This document shows positions 1-12,640 of a stretch of DNA of 64,000 bases, piece after piece (within the stretch, counting starts at the first letter, position 1; every line of letters starts with the position of its first letter). The notes below the pieces were generated by a model, which saw only the letters and a program-made list of their open reading frames with translations, searched no databases and was not told the DNA's origin. This DNA is from Zasmidium citrigriseum (Eukaryota > Ascomycota > Dothideomycetes > Mycosphaerellales > Mycosphaerellaceae), in the NCBI GenBank assembly GCA_002786025.1, contig NHNW01000057.1, positions 124,001-188,000 of the forward strand, read 5' to 3'. The position numbers were made by a program, and so were the translations under genes.

Positions 1-299
1 AGACCCTCTAGAGTACTAGACTAGGCTAGTCTAGCCTAGCGGGGGTACTACCTAGTAACGACGAGGCGAGATCTAGGGCGGTTAATACCCCTAAAGAGCC
101 TAAGAGCGAGAGACTCTAGCGAGAGATCGTACTCGAGACCTAGCGGGCTAAGTTACTTACCCTCTACTACTAATACGCTAAGGAAGAGGCTAGAATCGCC
201 TAGCTAGACGCTATAGTAAGTATAGCGGCGCTTAGCCTAGGGTTAAGCGCCGCTAATATAGCCGCCGAAGAAGTTAGAGCTAGTAGCCTACCTAAGAGT

Positions 300-3200
300 A
301 AGGAACTACTAGTCTTCGATAGGTCTAGTCGGACTAACTATAATAACTAGGTAAGGGCTCTCGAACGAGACTTCCGTCGCTTTAGCGGCTTCGAAGGGCG
401 TAAGGACTATAAAATAGATAGAGTAGACGAGTATATATCCGTCGAGAAGTAAACCTACTAGTATCTACGCCTTACTACCCTCGAGTAGCCTATAAGCTAG
501 ACTATTATAAAGGAGATTATACTTAATTCGATAGGCTCGGCGGAAGAACGCTAGTAGAGGGCCTATAATCGCCTTAAAGAGGCCTAGTAAGGGGATAAGA
601 CACCTAGTAAGCTACTAGAAGAGATAAGAGTAGACTAGGCGGAGCTTAAAGAGGACTAAGAACCCGCTATAATTCGCGACTTCTACTTAGCGTTAAGTAT
701 AGAGGTCTAGTAGAGATTAGTAGTATACTCGACTAAGCCTACTACGCTAAGCTAGGTAGAAGACTAGGCTAGCGAGGCCTACCGCCTTATAAGGCTAGCC
801 GCGTAGAAGCGTTACGAGGTATAGAACGCGCGTAGGAATAACGATAATAGGCGGCCGAAGAGGGGTACTAGAGACGATCCGTCCCTACTACGCTACTAGC
901 GTAGTAGTAACGAAGCTAAGAGGAGGTCTAACCTAGGCTAGAATAGACCTAGTAAGGCCCTATTCTACTAAAGGGAACCGCCTACGTACTATATATACCG
1001 CTAGGTTAGTTATAAGTCTAATACCTACCTTAATAACGCTAGCTTAAAGCTAAAGGATAGGGCGCTAAAGGAAGCCTAGGCCCCTACCCTCTAGCTAAGA
1101 GAGTAGTAGGCTATATCTATTATAGTAAGGTATAGCGTAGGGCCGTAGAGCCTAGCGCCCGCCGTAGGGACCCCCTTAACCGCCTTATTAAGGTTTAGAT
1201 TAAACTAAAAGGGCGGGCGATACGTACCCTTATAGATAGCGGCGCTAATAGTAACTTCCTTAGTACTATACTAGCTAAGGAACTAGATATATAGGTTAAA
1301 GGGAAGTAGGCTATCTTAGTAGTAACCCTTAATAGTAATATCCTACGTACGTATAGGTATAGTACTATACTAATACTAGTTAAGGATACCTTAGGTTAAG
1401 GGCGAGAAGGCCTAGTATAGTTCGAACTAGGCGATATCTATAGGTACGATATCGTACTAGGGATACCCTAGCTTAAGATATATAACCCTAGGATCGACTT
1501 CTCTACTAAGTACCTATAGTAGCCTAGTAAGACTATCCCTAAGCGATAGAGAGTAGCCGTAGTAGGCGCTACTAAGTTTACTAGTATAGCTACGGACCCT
1601 AGCGTAGCTACCTTTAGGCTAGACCCTAAGGGAGATATAGTATAGACTAGGCTAGAAGAGGGTATTCCGGTAGCGTACTAGTCGTATATAGACGTATTCT
1701 TAGCTAAAGCTAGCTTCTTACTAGCCGAGTATAGGCCTAGCGATCTCGCTATCGAACTCGTTAAGAGAGCTAAACCCCTATAGGGTCTACTCTACCCCTT
1801 ATTAGAGGTAGAATTAGCCGTATTACGTAACTATATCGCTACTAACCTAGAGAGGGGGTTTATTCGGTACTCGTCCTCGCTAGCTAGGGCCCCTATCCTT
1901 TTCGCTAAGAAGAAGGATAGTACTCTCTACCTCTACGTAGACTATTATAGGCTTAACTTAGTTACTATTAAGAATAGGTATACTCTACCCCTAATCTAGG
2001 AGTCCCTAGACTAGCTTACGAGCTATTAGTTCTTTACTAAGTTAGATATATAAGACGCCTACTATAGGATTCGTATTAGGGAAGGCGACGAGTAGAAGAT
2101 AGTATTCTAGACTAGATATAGCTATTTCGAGTATACTATAATACCGTTTAGGCTTAGTAACGCCCCCGCTATCTTCTAGGGCTATATTAATAGAGCGCTT
2201 ATAGGCCTACTAGACTATATCTACGTCGTATACCTCGATAACGTCCTAATCTTCTCTAAAACCGCTAAGGAATACGAAGACTACGTTAACTAGGTATTAG
2301 AGAGGCTTAGAATATACTAGCTATACGCTAAGCTCTCTAAATATAACTTCTATAAGGATAGTATCGACTTCCTTAGGTCGTAGTAGAGAGGGACAAGGTC
2401 TTAGTAGACTTAGAAAGGGTTAAGGCTATATAAGAATAGCCTATACTAGTATCGATTAGGGATATCTAAGTCTTTATCGGGTTCGCTAACTACTACTAGA
2501 GGTTTATTAAGGCCTTCTCTAGGATCGCCGTACTCCTTAATAGGTATACGGAAGGATCCTCTCCTAACTCTAACCGCTATAAGGAGGAGTTAAGACCCCT
2601 AGTACTAGATTAGGCTATAGTAGAAGTATTTACTAAGCTAAAGGAGGCGTTCGTATTAGCGCCTATCCTACGCTACTTTAACCTAGAAAGGCCTATTTAG
2701 GTAGAGACTAATATATCCGGGTTCGTAATCTCTAGCGTTCTAAGCTAACCTACCGAATACTAGGGTAAGACGTAGTAGTACCTAATTAGATTCTTCTCGA
2801 AGAAGATAACTAGGGTGGAATATAACTACGACACCTATAACGGGGAGCTCCTAGCCGTTATAATAACTTTTAAGTACTACTACTACTACCTAGAGAGTAT
2901 AAAGTACTAGGTAGAGCTCCTTACTAATTACGATAACCTCTAGGTATTTATAACTACTAAGTCCCTATCTAGGCGATAAGTTAGATAGGTAGAATAACTC
3001 GCCTATATTAACTTTAAAGTTACGTATCGCCTAGGTAAGGCGAATAGTATAGTAGACGCGCTTAGTAGGTAGCCTAATTACTAGGAAGGCGACTACTCTA
3101 GCTAATAGGCGACTAAGGAGAAGGGCTAGTCTAGCCTAGACTTCCTCCGCTAGCGCTTCGCTAAGGCCGCTAGATAGGTTAGGCCGACCTAGCCTAGCTT

Positions 3201-4700
3201 AGAGATAGGTAGGCGTACTACCTACTAGAGCGCGTTAGGGTAGTAAGGTATATAGGTTAACGAGGTAGAGTTAGCCCTATAGAACGACGAGAGGGCTAAC
3301 GCTATCGTAGCGCTACTCTAGGACGAGTAACTACCCTAGTAGACTCGAAGGTAGACTATTAACTAAGGTATACTATAGTACGAGGGGAGACTATATATCC
3401 CTAAGGGGCCGTTAAGGCTCCGGGTACTTTAGGAATACTATAATAACCCCCTCGCTAGCTATTTCGGGTTTAAGCGGACGTTAGAGCTAGCTAGCTAGGC
3501 CTTCTACTAGCCTAGACTACGCTAGTACGTTAAAGACTACCTCCGAATATACGAAGCCTATAGTAGATCGAAACTAAGGCGTTATATACTCTACGGCCTA
3601 CTATATAGCGAGGCGCTACCTAACGGTCTATAGGAAGACCTAACCCTCGACTTTATTACTAACCTTCCTCTAAGTAAGCTTATAGGTTAGGTATACGATT
3701 CTATCCTCGTAGTAGTCGACCGCTTTACTAAGATAGCCTATTATATACCTTATAGGAAGGATATTATAGCGGAAGGCCTTACTAATCTCTACCTAAGGGA
3801 AATCTAGCGGCTATATAGCGAACCCCTATCTATAACCTCCGATCGTAGGCTAATCTTAACCTCTAAGTTCTAGAGTACGCTATATACTTACCTAGGGATA
3901 TACTATAAGCTTAGTACCGTTTTCTACCTATAGACGGATAGGTAGACTAAGCGCTAGAACTAGACGCTAGAGTAGTATCTCCGAACCTACTATAACTACG
4001 AAGAGGATAACTAGGTAAGACTACTCGCTATAGCGGAATTCGTATATAACGATATATAGAACGAATCTACTAGTATTAGTCCCTTCTAGGCGAACTAGCT
4101 ATAGGACCCGCGGCGCCTAAGCTAGCCTAGAATAGCCTAGATAGAGTCGAGCTATAATAGGGTAGAGCGCCTAGCGGACTAGCTACTAGTAGTATAAAAG
4201 GGGCTAAGGGAGAGACTAAGGCGTATAAAGCGATAGTAGGCTAAGTACTATAATAAGAACCGCTAAGATATCTCCTTCGCTATTAGTAATATAGTATACC
4301 TATCTATAAGGAATATTAAGACTATACGGCCGAGTAAGAAGCTAGACTATAAGTACCTAGAGCCGTTTAGAGTAGCCTAGATTATAAATAAGGTAGCCTA
4401 TACTCTTAACCTTCCGGATACTATAAAGATCTACCCTACGTTCTACGTCTCCTTACTAGAGTTAGCCGAAATAGATTAGAGTAGGCCGTAGTAAGAGGTA
4501 CTATAGTATAAAGCCGAACCTAAGGAGGAATATAATATAAGGACTATTAAAGGGTAGAGGGTAGATTACTTAGGAAATTAGGAGTACTTAGTAGCTTAGA
4601 AGGGCTATAGAGACGATAAGGACTCCTAGGAGCCTATAGTATATATAAGCGAGGCCGCTATAAAGGCGTATAGGCGTAGACTAGGCTAGGATAGGCTAGA
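300..4700 (+). mobile_element. RIP-degraded Ty3/Gypsy chromodomain retroelement (chromovirus)
   Basis: The plus strand reads as a gag-pol polyprotein once RIP stops are ignored. In order: a gag-like region from about 300; a CCHC zinc knuckle at 987-1,028 whose four metal ligands now all read Tyr; an aspartic protease site DSGA at 1,235-1,246; reverse transcriptase about 1,880-2,400 with YLDN in place of YLDD at 2,231-2,242; an RNase H start near 2,700 (SGFVISSVL); integrase core about 3,640-4,100 with LDFIT and VVDRFTKIA motifs; and a chromodomain-like end at 4,561-4,634 (EYLVA, KGY). This order is that of Metaviridae chromoviruses. A purine-rich stretch at 4,739-4,748 could be the polypurine tract before a 3' LTR. 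The 5' LTR is not visible and probably lies left of the window. The element cannot be functional. Confidence 0.9.
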
Positions 4701-4739
4701 TAGCTAGCTAAAGTAGTAGGGAAGGCCTAGAAGGGCCTA

Positions 4740-6540
4740 GAGGGGGTAGCTAGTTATAGATACGAGACGTATATACTATAGTTACCTAGTATAGGGGATA
4801 CTAGTCTATACGAGGTATAGTCTATAGTATAATAGCTACTAATTAGTATATAAAGGGCTCGCGCCCCGAGATCTAGGAAGGCTAAGCCGAATTAAAGGAT
4901 ACTAAGGAAAGATTAGTACTTAATAGTATAGGTAGACGCCCTATATATTAATACTAGCCTTTCGCGGGCTAGGGTCTACCTATTTATACCCTATAGGGGG
5001 GTAGAGAAGTATATATAGTAGCTAAGATAGGCCTAGAAGGGGGGTATAGAGAGGCTACTAGCTACTAGTATCCTTTAACGGAGCTAAGCTATTATAGTCG
5101 TAGGGGGTAACGATAGGTAGGGCGGCTAAGAACGTATCCTACTAGGTATTACGAGTACCCTCGTTACGGCTATAACCTACCTAATTACGTATATAGGTCC
5201 GAGTATAACCTATACCTATAGTAAGCTCCTTTACCCTATCCCTTAACTCGCTAATAATCTACTTATTAGCCTCCTAACTCTCCTTAAGCTACGCTAGCTT
5301 AGTAGCTATATCGTCGTCTCTAGTACTATAGCGGCGCTTATATAGGGAGAGCTATAGTAATATTAGTATAGAACGGTAGTAGAATAGCCTAGAACTACTT
5401 ACCTTTAGTACCTTTCCGCCTAACTAGTCCTACGTAGTCGTACTAAGGTAATACGAAAGCCTACTATCGCTAATAAGGCCGTTAGAGTAGTTACTATAAG
5501 GGTTAGAAAGGGGTTAGAATAGGCTAGTAAAGGACTTACGATTCTATAGTACTAGCTAGGATCTTATAGTCGTAGTAGATATCGCGGACCTCCTAGGGGG
5601 TACGCTCGCTATCTATATTAATATAGGCCTTAATAGCCTCCTACTCGGCCTTATACTTCTTAGGTAGCTAGAGAATACGTTAGAATAGCCTAGAAATAAT
5701 TAAGAAAGGGCTATACTAACCTACTAGTAGACGCGGTTATAGTTCTCTAAGTACTAACCGTACTTAGGAATAACTCCGCTAGGGGCGGACTAGCTACGTA
5801 CGTAGTAAATATTAGTAAGGGTAGGCGCTTTCTTAGTCTTACGGAGGTAGGCTAGGTAAGGATTATTAAGGGTAGGGCTAGTCTTAGCCTTATTATAGTA
5901 GTCCTTAAGTAAGTACTAGCGAGAATAGGAGCCTATAGTAACGTCGGAGGGTAGAGAAGGCTAGAATAGGGTAGATAGGGTAATTAAAGACTAGAAAGGA
6001 GCTAGACTAAGACGATACTAGGTAAGAGTTAGCTTAGAATACGACTAGAAAGGCCTAGAATAGTTAAGATATACTTACTAAGATTTAGAGGGTTATATAA
6101 AGAAGAGAAAGGATCTAGAAGGTAGAAATCCTTTTATATTTAGCTAGCGTATAGGCTATATTATATAAAAATCTAGGGTTAGATTTTAAGCTAGGGGGAG
6201 GGGGGTAATATTATAGCTAGTACCCGCTAGCTAGGCCTAGCACGTAATAGAGCCTCGGCTACTCCTAGCTAGACTAGCCTAGAATAGCCTAGCGCGAGTA
6301 GAGTCTTCCCTAGAGGAAGCCTCCCTCTTTCCCTTTCCTTTCTCTCTCTATTAATTCGAGTAGTATCTATCTAAACGAGTTATTCTTATCTTTACCTACC
6401 TTATACCTACGAACCTTATAGTTATAGCGTATCTATAGATCGTCTTCTTCTACTAGTATAAAGTCTTTCTCTCTTAAGGGTCGCCTATCTTATAAAGAAT
6501 ATTCGTATCTACTCCTTTCGATAGTATCTTATCTTAAACC
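4740..6540. other. RIP-degraded stretch, possible LTR and unknown minus-strand remnant
   Basis: This follows the Gypsy chromodomain. The first few hundred bases could be its 3' LTR. From about 6,100 down to 5,100 the minus strand reads as short open blocks separated by intron-like gaps (for example KDYYNKAKTSP and a later ELRDRVKE coiled-coil-like block), so a degraded spliced gene is possible, but I do not recognise it. A second purine-rich run at about 6,192-6,209 followed by a TA-start sequence could mark another LTR edge. None of these calls is firm. Confidence 0.3.
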
Positions 6541-6559
6541 TTACGAGGCTAGGTAAAGA

Positions 6560-8890
6560 CGTCTAGGGCTCCTAGCGAATAGAGTTTAATTCTAAATGCG
6601 TATCTTTACCTCTACGTTAGTCCTTACTACCCTCTTCCTTAGCTACTATTTCCGTACTACTACGCTAATCTCGAGCTTTATTAGCTACTAACACTAGGTA
6701 AGAATTCCTATTACTACTCTCGTAGATATAATATCTTAGATATTCTCGAAGCCCTTAAGCGTCCGCTACCGCCGCTATATTATACTAGAGATTCGAAACC
6801 TAGACGCTAGGCCTATTACTATATATCGAATACTATATTAGGTAGTAGATTAATACCCTACTCGCTAAGTAAGAGTAAGATACTATCGCTATTACTATCC
6901 GCGCTAATCTCCTCTATAGCCTTATCTAATTCCCGCTCTAAGATAGAGTTTTCTTTAAAGTCGTCCTATAATAAAAAGAGTATATTACTAAGCAATACCT
7001 AGCTATACTAAGTAGACGCGGATACGCTTAGAGATACGTAAGTATTCGTCTTCCTCGTCGATAAATCTCTAGTATCCGATAAAATAAGGCTACTCTTTAT
7101 AGCGGCTAAACCGTTCGTATCTTCGATTAGAAGATATTAGTAGCGTCGTTACCTATAGATCTAGTACGAATTATATACTCCTCCGTCTCTTTTATAATTC
7201 TCTTACCCTTAACCTCGAGGTCGTATCTCTTCGTAAGAATAACCTCTACTATCTTTCCGACCTTCTCGCCCTTTATCGCTAGCCTTTTTTAGTACTTACT
7301 AGTAGTAAAAGTAACGTAGTCTAGAGGCGGAGTTAAAACTAAGGTTCTTAAGCTAGCGCCGTACAATACGTTTATAAAGTTATTGAGGGAGTCCTAATCG
7401 TCGCTATAAGTAGGCTTACCCCTTAATCTAGGTTAGGTATATCTTCTCTAAGCCGATTAAGAGATAGAAGAGTCCGCCTAGTATATTACTCTACTCTACC
7501 CTTCTCGATAGCGGGAGCTCTATAACTATATAGTCGTAACTATTTATCCGTAGCTTTAGTCTTAATATACGGCGTAAACGTATTATAATTACGGTAGCGT
7601 ATAATATTATATAGAAGTATCTAGCCGCTCCGAGTTATACTACTTCTAGGCTTAGTAATCTACTCTATACCTATTATAATATTGCTCTCTATTATCCTTA
7701 ACTAATCCTCTACTATCTATATATAGACTTTAGGGCTCTAGTTATCGTCGGCGTTACTACTCCCTAAGATATATAGTAGAAATAGGGTACCTAGTCTAAG
7801 GTATTAGATATATAGTCTAGACGCTAGCGTATAGTCTCTAGTACTTTTACTATAGTCTAATATAGAGTACTACTAGGAGCTAGCGCCTAACTACGTATAG
7901 AAATAACGCCGAAAGAGCTAATAATTAGATCGGCGAATAAGGGTCGTTCTAGTTTCCTAACTATATATATATCGTACGGCTTTACGGTCTCGTTACCGTT
8001 CCTTAGTATAGCTCCGTATCGATCGGTAGTAGTATTCGTAGATATACCGTAATATACTTCTCTTTATCGTACTAGACGCGGATATATATTACTAGATTAT
8101 CTATATCCGGCCCGCCTTTTAAGAGTAGTTATATATCTCTAGGCTCTAGCGTACGCTCCTAAGTACTAGGCCTAAGGACTTAATCGTATTCTAGAGCTAT
8201 TAGCTAGGTTATACTTATAGTTAGTAGACCTAATACTAGAATATCTATCCGTCGAAAGTCGAGGTAAATAACTCTAATATTTAGAGAGGTAAAGATATAT
8301 CGGCGTACGATAACTAAGGCCGCCTCTAAGTCTAAGCCCCTACGTCCTTTACCCGTCTAGAGTCTAATATTATAGTTCTTAATATCTCTAGTCTAGTAGT
8401 AGTCGGAATTCTAATAGTCCTTTATCTTTAAGTAATATCGCTACGCCGTATACTTCGGCGAGTCTTTAGCGTCTCGAAGTAGCTCTAAAGCGTCGCTTAC
8501 TTTAGATATTATCTATACTTCTACGTTCTCTCTAAATCTAACTACCTTAAGGTTAGAATAATATCGTATATAGTAGGAGAACTTCTCTATCTTAAGTAAT
8601 ATATTCTAGTCCTCGTAATTAATCTATACGTACTAAATATCCTTTAAATATATTCCTCCTCGTATTAATACTACCTATAGACTTATCGTCGTCCCCTCTA
8701 TTTTAGAGTTTATATATAGCTTCGCCGTCTCGAAGTCGTAATTTTGTTTCTTTCGTATAGGTAGAAACGCCTTTACTACTCTCCTCTTATTCGTCTAGTA
8801 ACTAATAGACTACTTCTTTTCGCCTTATAACGTCCTTTCCCCTTCGAAGAGCTACCTATATATAGAGCGCTCTTTCCTTAATAGTTTATA
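6560..8890 (-). pseudogene. Gamma gene, copy A (unknown protein)
   Basis: This is the inverted counterpart of 31,170-33,480. Aligned anchors include the N-terminal block near 8,800, a block near 8,350-8,480 (SIKN, TGRER in the copy B reading), the run at about 7,100-7,400, and a C-terminal block near 6,770-7,000. Rare surviving TG and CA sites allow an ATG at 6,596 on the plus strand, but this is not a gene start because the aligned frame is on the minus strand. The family is not recognised. Confidence 0.5.
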
Positions 8891-9899
8891 AGATTAGTCT
8901 ACGGTAATACTACCCGTTATTATATAATACTCCTACGTATACTAGAAGTAAGGCTTACTACGAGTCTCGTCGCCCCTAATCTAAAGAGTCTCTGCCTAGC
9001 TATAGCCTATTACTATGTTCGATACTTCCTAGAATAGTCTCTAGCCGCTACCTCTCTATCCTCTAGTCGGTCTTATCCCTATAATAATATACTTAGATTA
9101 TATAGTCCTAACCCTCGTATCCTTCCTCTATATTACTTAAACTATTCTTATACTTATTAGTACTATCTATATCTCTAAGCTACTTATCTAATCGTACTAA
9201 TCGGTCGTCTCGTCTATCGAAGAGGATATACTAGGCGCGAGCGATAAGATCTTAGCTATACTATTATATCTACTATATAAGCCGCCTAGACTCGGTAGAC
9301 GTACGCTAAGCCCTTAGGGCTCCCTCTTTTAACGTCTAGCCCCGGCTTCTATAATAATACTAGCTTCCTATATATAGCTAGAATATATTCTATACTATCT
9401 ACGTATAACTCTTCGTTATCCGCGATTTAGATCTCTACGCTACTAATAGATTCGTTATCTTATAAGCCGATAGAGGTAAAGTATTTAATACTACTACGCC
9501 TCTATATATACTACTCTAATCTATACGTATCGCTAGAGATCGTATACGTTAAGTTAATAATATTAGGGAATAGTACGAGTATAATCTTACGGAGCTCCTA
9601 ACGTTTTTACTCTCCTATAGTCGGAGTTCTTATATCTTAGGCTCGCTACTAATTTCGCGGCGAGGCTACGGACTTTCTAGGGGATCCTCGTCGTTAAGTA
9701 GAGAATATACGCCCTAAAATTACATTTTCCTTTATTCGGCCGCCTATCTTTAACTATATTATAAATGTTAGTTAAATTCTATACTAGGTCTAATATTATA
9801 TCTATTTACTATACCCCTTATAATTAAACTATCTTTAATTCTTTAGTAGCTTCTATTAAAATTCCTATTAATATAGAAATTTAAACTCCCTTTAGATAT

Positions 9900-11040
9900 A
9901 AATCTAGTAGCTATAGGCTAGTATAGCCTCCTACTTTTAAGTTTAAGTATCTATAAGCTAGTCGAAACCGTCGTCGTCGTTAATCCTTCTCGCCTAGACT
10001 AGCTAGCTATAACTAACTTCCCCTAGCTTTTTATCTAGAGAGTAGTAGATATAAAGCTTATTATTAGCTTTAGCGGTACGCTTCTCTATACCGAGGATTA
10101 CTATACTATCTACGTCCTTATCGTTAATATTTACTAGATCTTCTAAAGTCGTAGCTAGAGTAGTATAGTAGCGAGTCTAGAAGAATCTATTATTATAACC
10201 TCCCCTCTCCTAAGTTATAGTAGTCTTAATAGCGTCGAAGCTTAGTTTAAAAGGCGTTTTATTTCAATCGAGTTAGCGGTCGTCTAGTAGTAGCCCTATT
10301 ACTAACTTATAATATACTATAGGTTACGTAGTAGCTAACCTAAGCTCTTAATCTAGATAAGCTTTTATATATAACGTAAGTAGCTAATTATTAAGTACGA
10401 CTATAGGCGTAGGCGGTAGGACGTAGATATCGTCCTCTATTTCCTTTAGTACCTTACCCTAGCGTTTCCTTAGGCCGATAAAGATACCTAGTAGAGGGTC
10501 TATTACGGTCTTTAGGATCTCCTTATCCGTAACTTAGCGTTCCCCTTTACCGTACTCTCCGCGTACGGCGGTATTAATACTATACTTTATAAGATCTATA
10601 TTAGCCTTTAGCTAGGTCTAGATAATCTAGAGGCGAAGGAAGTCTACTAGATCCGTAGTCGAGCTAGCTTATCTAAAAACTAAATAGGTATACTAAAGGA
10701 ACTTTCGTAGTCCTATAAGACTAATATAGTAGATCCGCTCGACTAGTAAAGCGATTATCGACGTAGATAAGGTACTCCTTTTATAGGGAAGCTTTCCTAA
10801 ATAGCTCGCTTCGTATCTCCTAGTATATAGTCTCCCTAAGCTCGTTAATCTCGAGTCTCCCCTTTCTAACTACCTACTACTATAAGTACTTTAGTATAAT
10901 TCCCTTCTTAGTAATAACCTCGCTAGCGTCGCTAGCGCTATCGTTCTATAGAACTTAAAGACTTTCTCGTCGAGAGACGCTATATAGCGAACAAAACGCT
11001 AAATCTTTACTTAGTACTAGTAGTATTCGAATCTAGATTA
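9900..11040 (-). pseudogene. Beta gene, copy A (relative of the island gene at 16,345)
   Basis: The minus strand aligns with beta of copy B at 28,740-29,840 through both exons. The first part, about 11,040 to 10,690, corresponds to the FEYD...RVK region. The last part, about 10,390 to 9,970, corresponds to the block after NRLVKF. CAG and TGG codons are converted to stops throughout. The protein family is the same as that of the nearly intact gene at 16,345-17,547. Function is unknown. Confidence 0.55.
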
Positions 11041-11469
11041 ATTAAGAAGGGTCGTATAGTTATTTATAGATATATTGTTCTTAATCTTTCTAGGTCGGGC
11101 CTTTATCTACGTATTAACGGTAATCGCTAGGCTTTCCTTACGAAGCTATAACCTATTACTATAGGCTACTTAACCTATTAGATACCTCTCTTATCTCGTT
11201 ACTTATAGCTATTAGATATTACTAGGTAACGTCTACTAATTTTCGGCCCGCTCCCTAGATCTTCCTACCTCTACTCCTACCTTTTCCGCTCCTATAGCTC
11301 TACTTTACTCTATATTCTAAGTTCCCTTTACTCTTTATAGATAATCTTTATATTAGTCTACGAAAGACTATAATACTACCCTTCCTCTCTTAAAGTCGTA
11401 TTTAGTCCCTCTTATCGTATAGGATTTATATAATAGTACCTAAATCTTTACTATATCTAGTTTTAGCTT

Positions 11470-12640
11470 CGTTCCTTAATCCGTTCGCCGACCTCGACCT
11501 AGCTACTACTACTCTTAGCGACCTCTAAAAGATACCTATATATTAGCTCTAAACTCTTCGCGATATCCTCGAGAGCTAGGCCTCGATCGAAACTAATAAC
11601 TAGACTCTACTCGCTAAGACTATTCTATCTAGTATTAAAGCCCTAAATTAACTAGTCGCTAACCGTTAGGAGCTCGTCGCCTATAAGCGTACCTTTAAGG
11701 AGATAACGAATATAGAGGCGACTATAGAGCTAGTACGAAAGGGAGCTCGTAAGGTTAGTTCTACTTCTCTACTCTTCTATATTTATACGCTAACCTTATA
11801 ATAGGAGGCTAATAAGAAGAACGTATCTACTAATCTTATTAACCTAGTACTCGACGTCCTTAATATTATCGTCGAGAAGGCCTTTCTACCTAATACTAAA
11901 CACGCCGTTAAAGTCGGCTATATCTATAAGACGCTTCGTACTAAGTACTATAGATACGTCCTCGCTAACTTCTAGCTACGCCTCTACTTTAGCCTCGATA
12001 TCCGCGCCCCTAAGCGTATAGGCTATAAAGGTAGTAACTTCGCTAATAGATACTCTCGTAATTAGAATACCTAGGAGTAGCTACGACGCTATAGATTCGG
12101 CGATACTAGCCCTAATTATTTAGCTAGATTTAAGAAGGTTATTATCGTACTTTAAGACGAGCGCTAGTAGTCTACCTAGTCGCTAGCCTAAATCGTCTTC
12201 TTATTCGCTCTAGTTAATATTAGATATACGTCTCTAAATAGACGCGTCGCTACTACTAGAGACGGCGTTAATAGAGCTAGTCTCGAAGTCGTATTTAAGT
12301 CGGACTTCCTTATACTTTCTTCTTAGAATATCTATAGCTATAATCGCGACGACTTTCTCTTAATCTTCTCTCGCCTTATAGAGCTTAGCTACTCTTTTCG
12401 AGGTAAGCTCCTCTCTATATAGTCTATCTAGTTATTAATATTTAAGCTACTAAAGTCTCCTACTTAATTCTATCTTAGAGACGTTAGCTTATACTAGTTA
12501 TAGAACCTTTTCGACTACTATTTTACCCTTACCTTCCGCCGCCTTTTCGATAATTTCGCTAAGTAGGTAGATATAGAGGAATATAGCTACTTTTAAGCTA
12601 TTTAACCCGAAACTTTCGCTAGCTACCTTAAGCTTACTAC
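11470..12640 (+). pseudogene. Alpha gene, copy A (unknown helical protein)
   Basis: After ignoring TAG and TAA codons that RIP makes from CAG and CAA, the plus strand gives one long coding frame. It begins with an alpha-helical, probably coiled-coil segment rich in Leu, Arg and Glu, then an intron-like gap near 11,750-11,800, then a block starting EANKKNVSTNL that continues to about 12,640. The matching frame in copy B is on the minus strand at about 28,280-27,000, with the same intron-like gap. I do not recognise the family. It faces away from beta, so the two genes probably shared a promoter region. Confidence 0.5.

Larger units (their letters stand above)
6540..12640 (-). mobile_element. 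Multigene element, copy A (RIP-degraded, inverted relative to copy B)
   Basis: The reverse complement of this segment aligns by eye with 27,000-33,640. One matched block is 10,266-10,293 against 29,493-29,520, identical over 28 bases in inverted orientation. Gene order is the same in both copies: gamma (minus here, about 8,890 down to 6,560), a space, beta (minus, about 11,040 down to 9,900) and alpha (plus, about 11,470-12,640), with alpha and beta diverging from a shared gap of a few hundred bases. Every gene is broken by RIP-type stops. None of the three proteins matches a transposase, integrase or helicase family I know, so calling it mobile rests on two inverted copies and on RIP, which acts only on duplicated DNA. 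Confidence 0.7.

Noticed and set aside
6596..6650. A signal-peptide-like plus-strand start (MRIFTSTLVLTTLFLSY)
   Set aside because: A chance reading of surviving TG; the aligned coding frame here is gamma on the minus strand and the plus frame soon hits stops.
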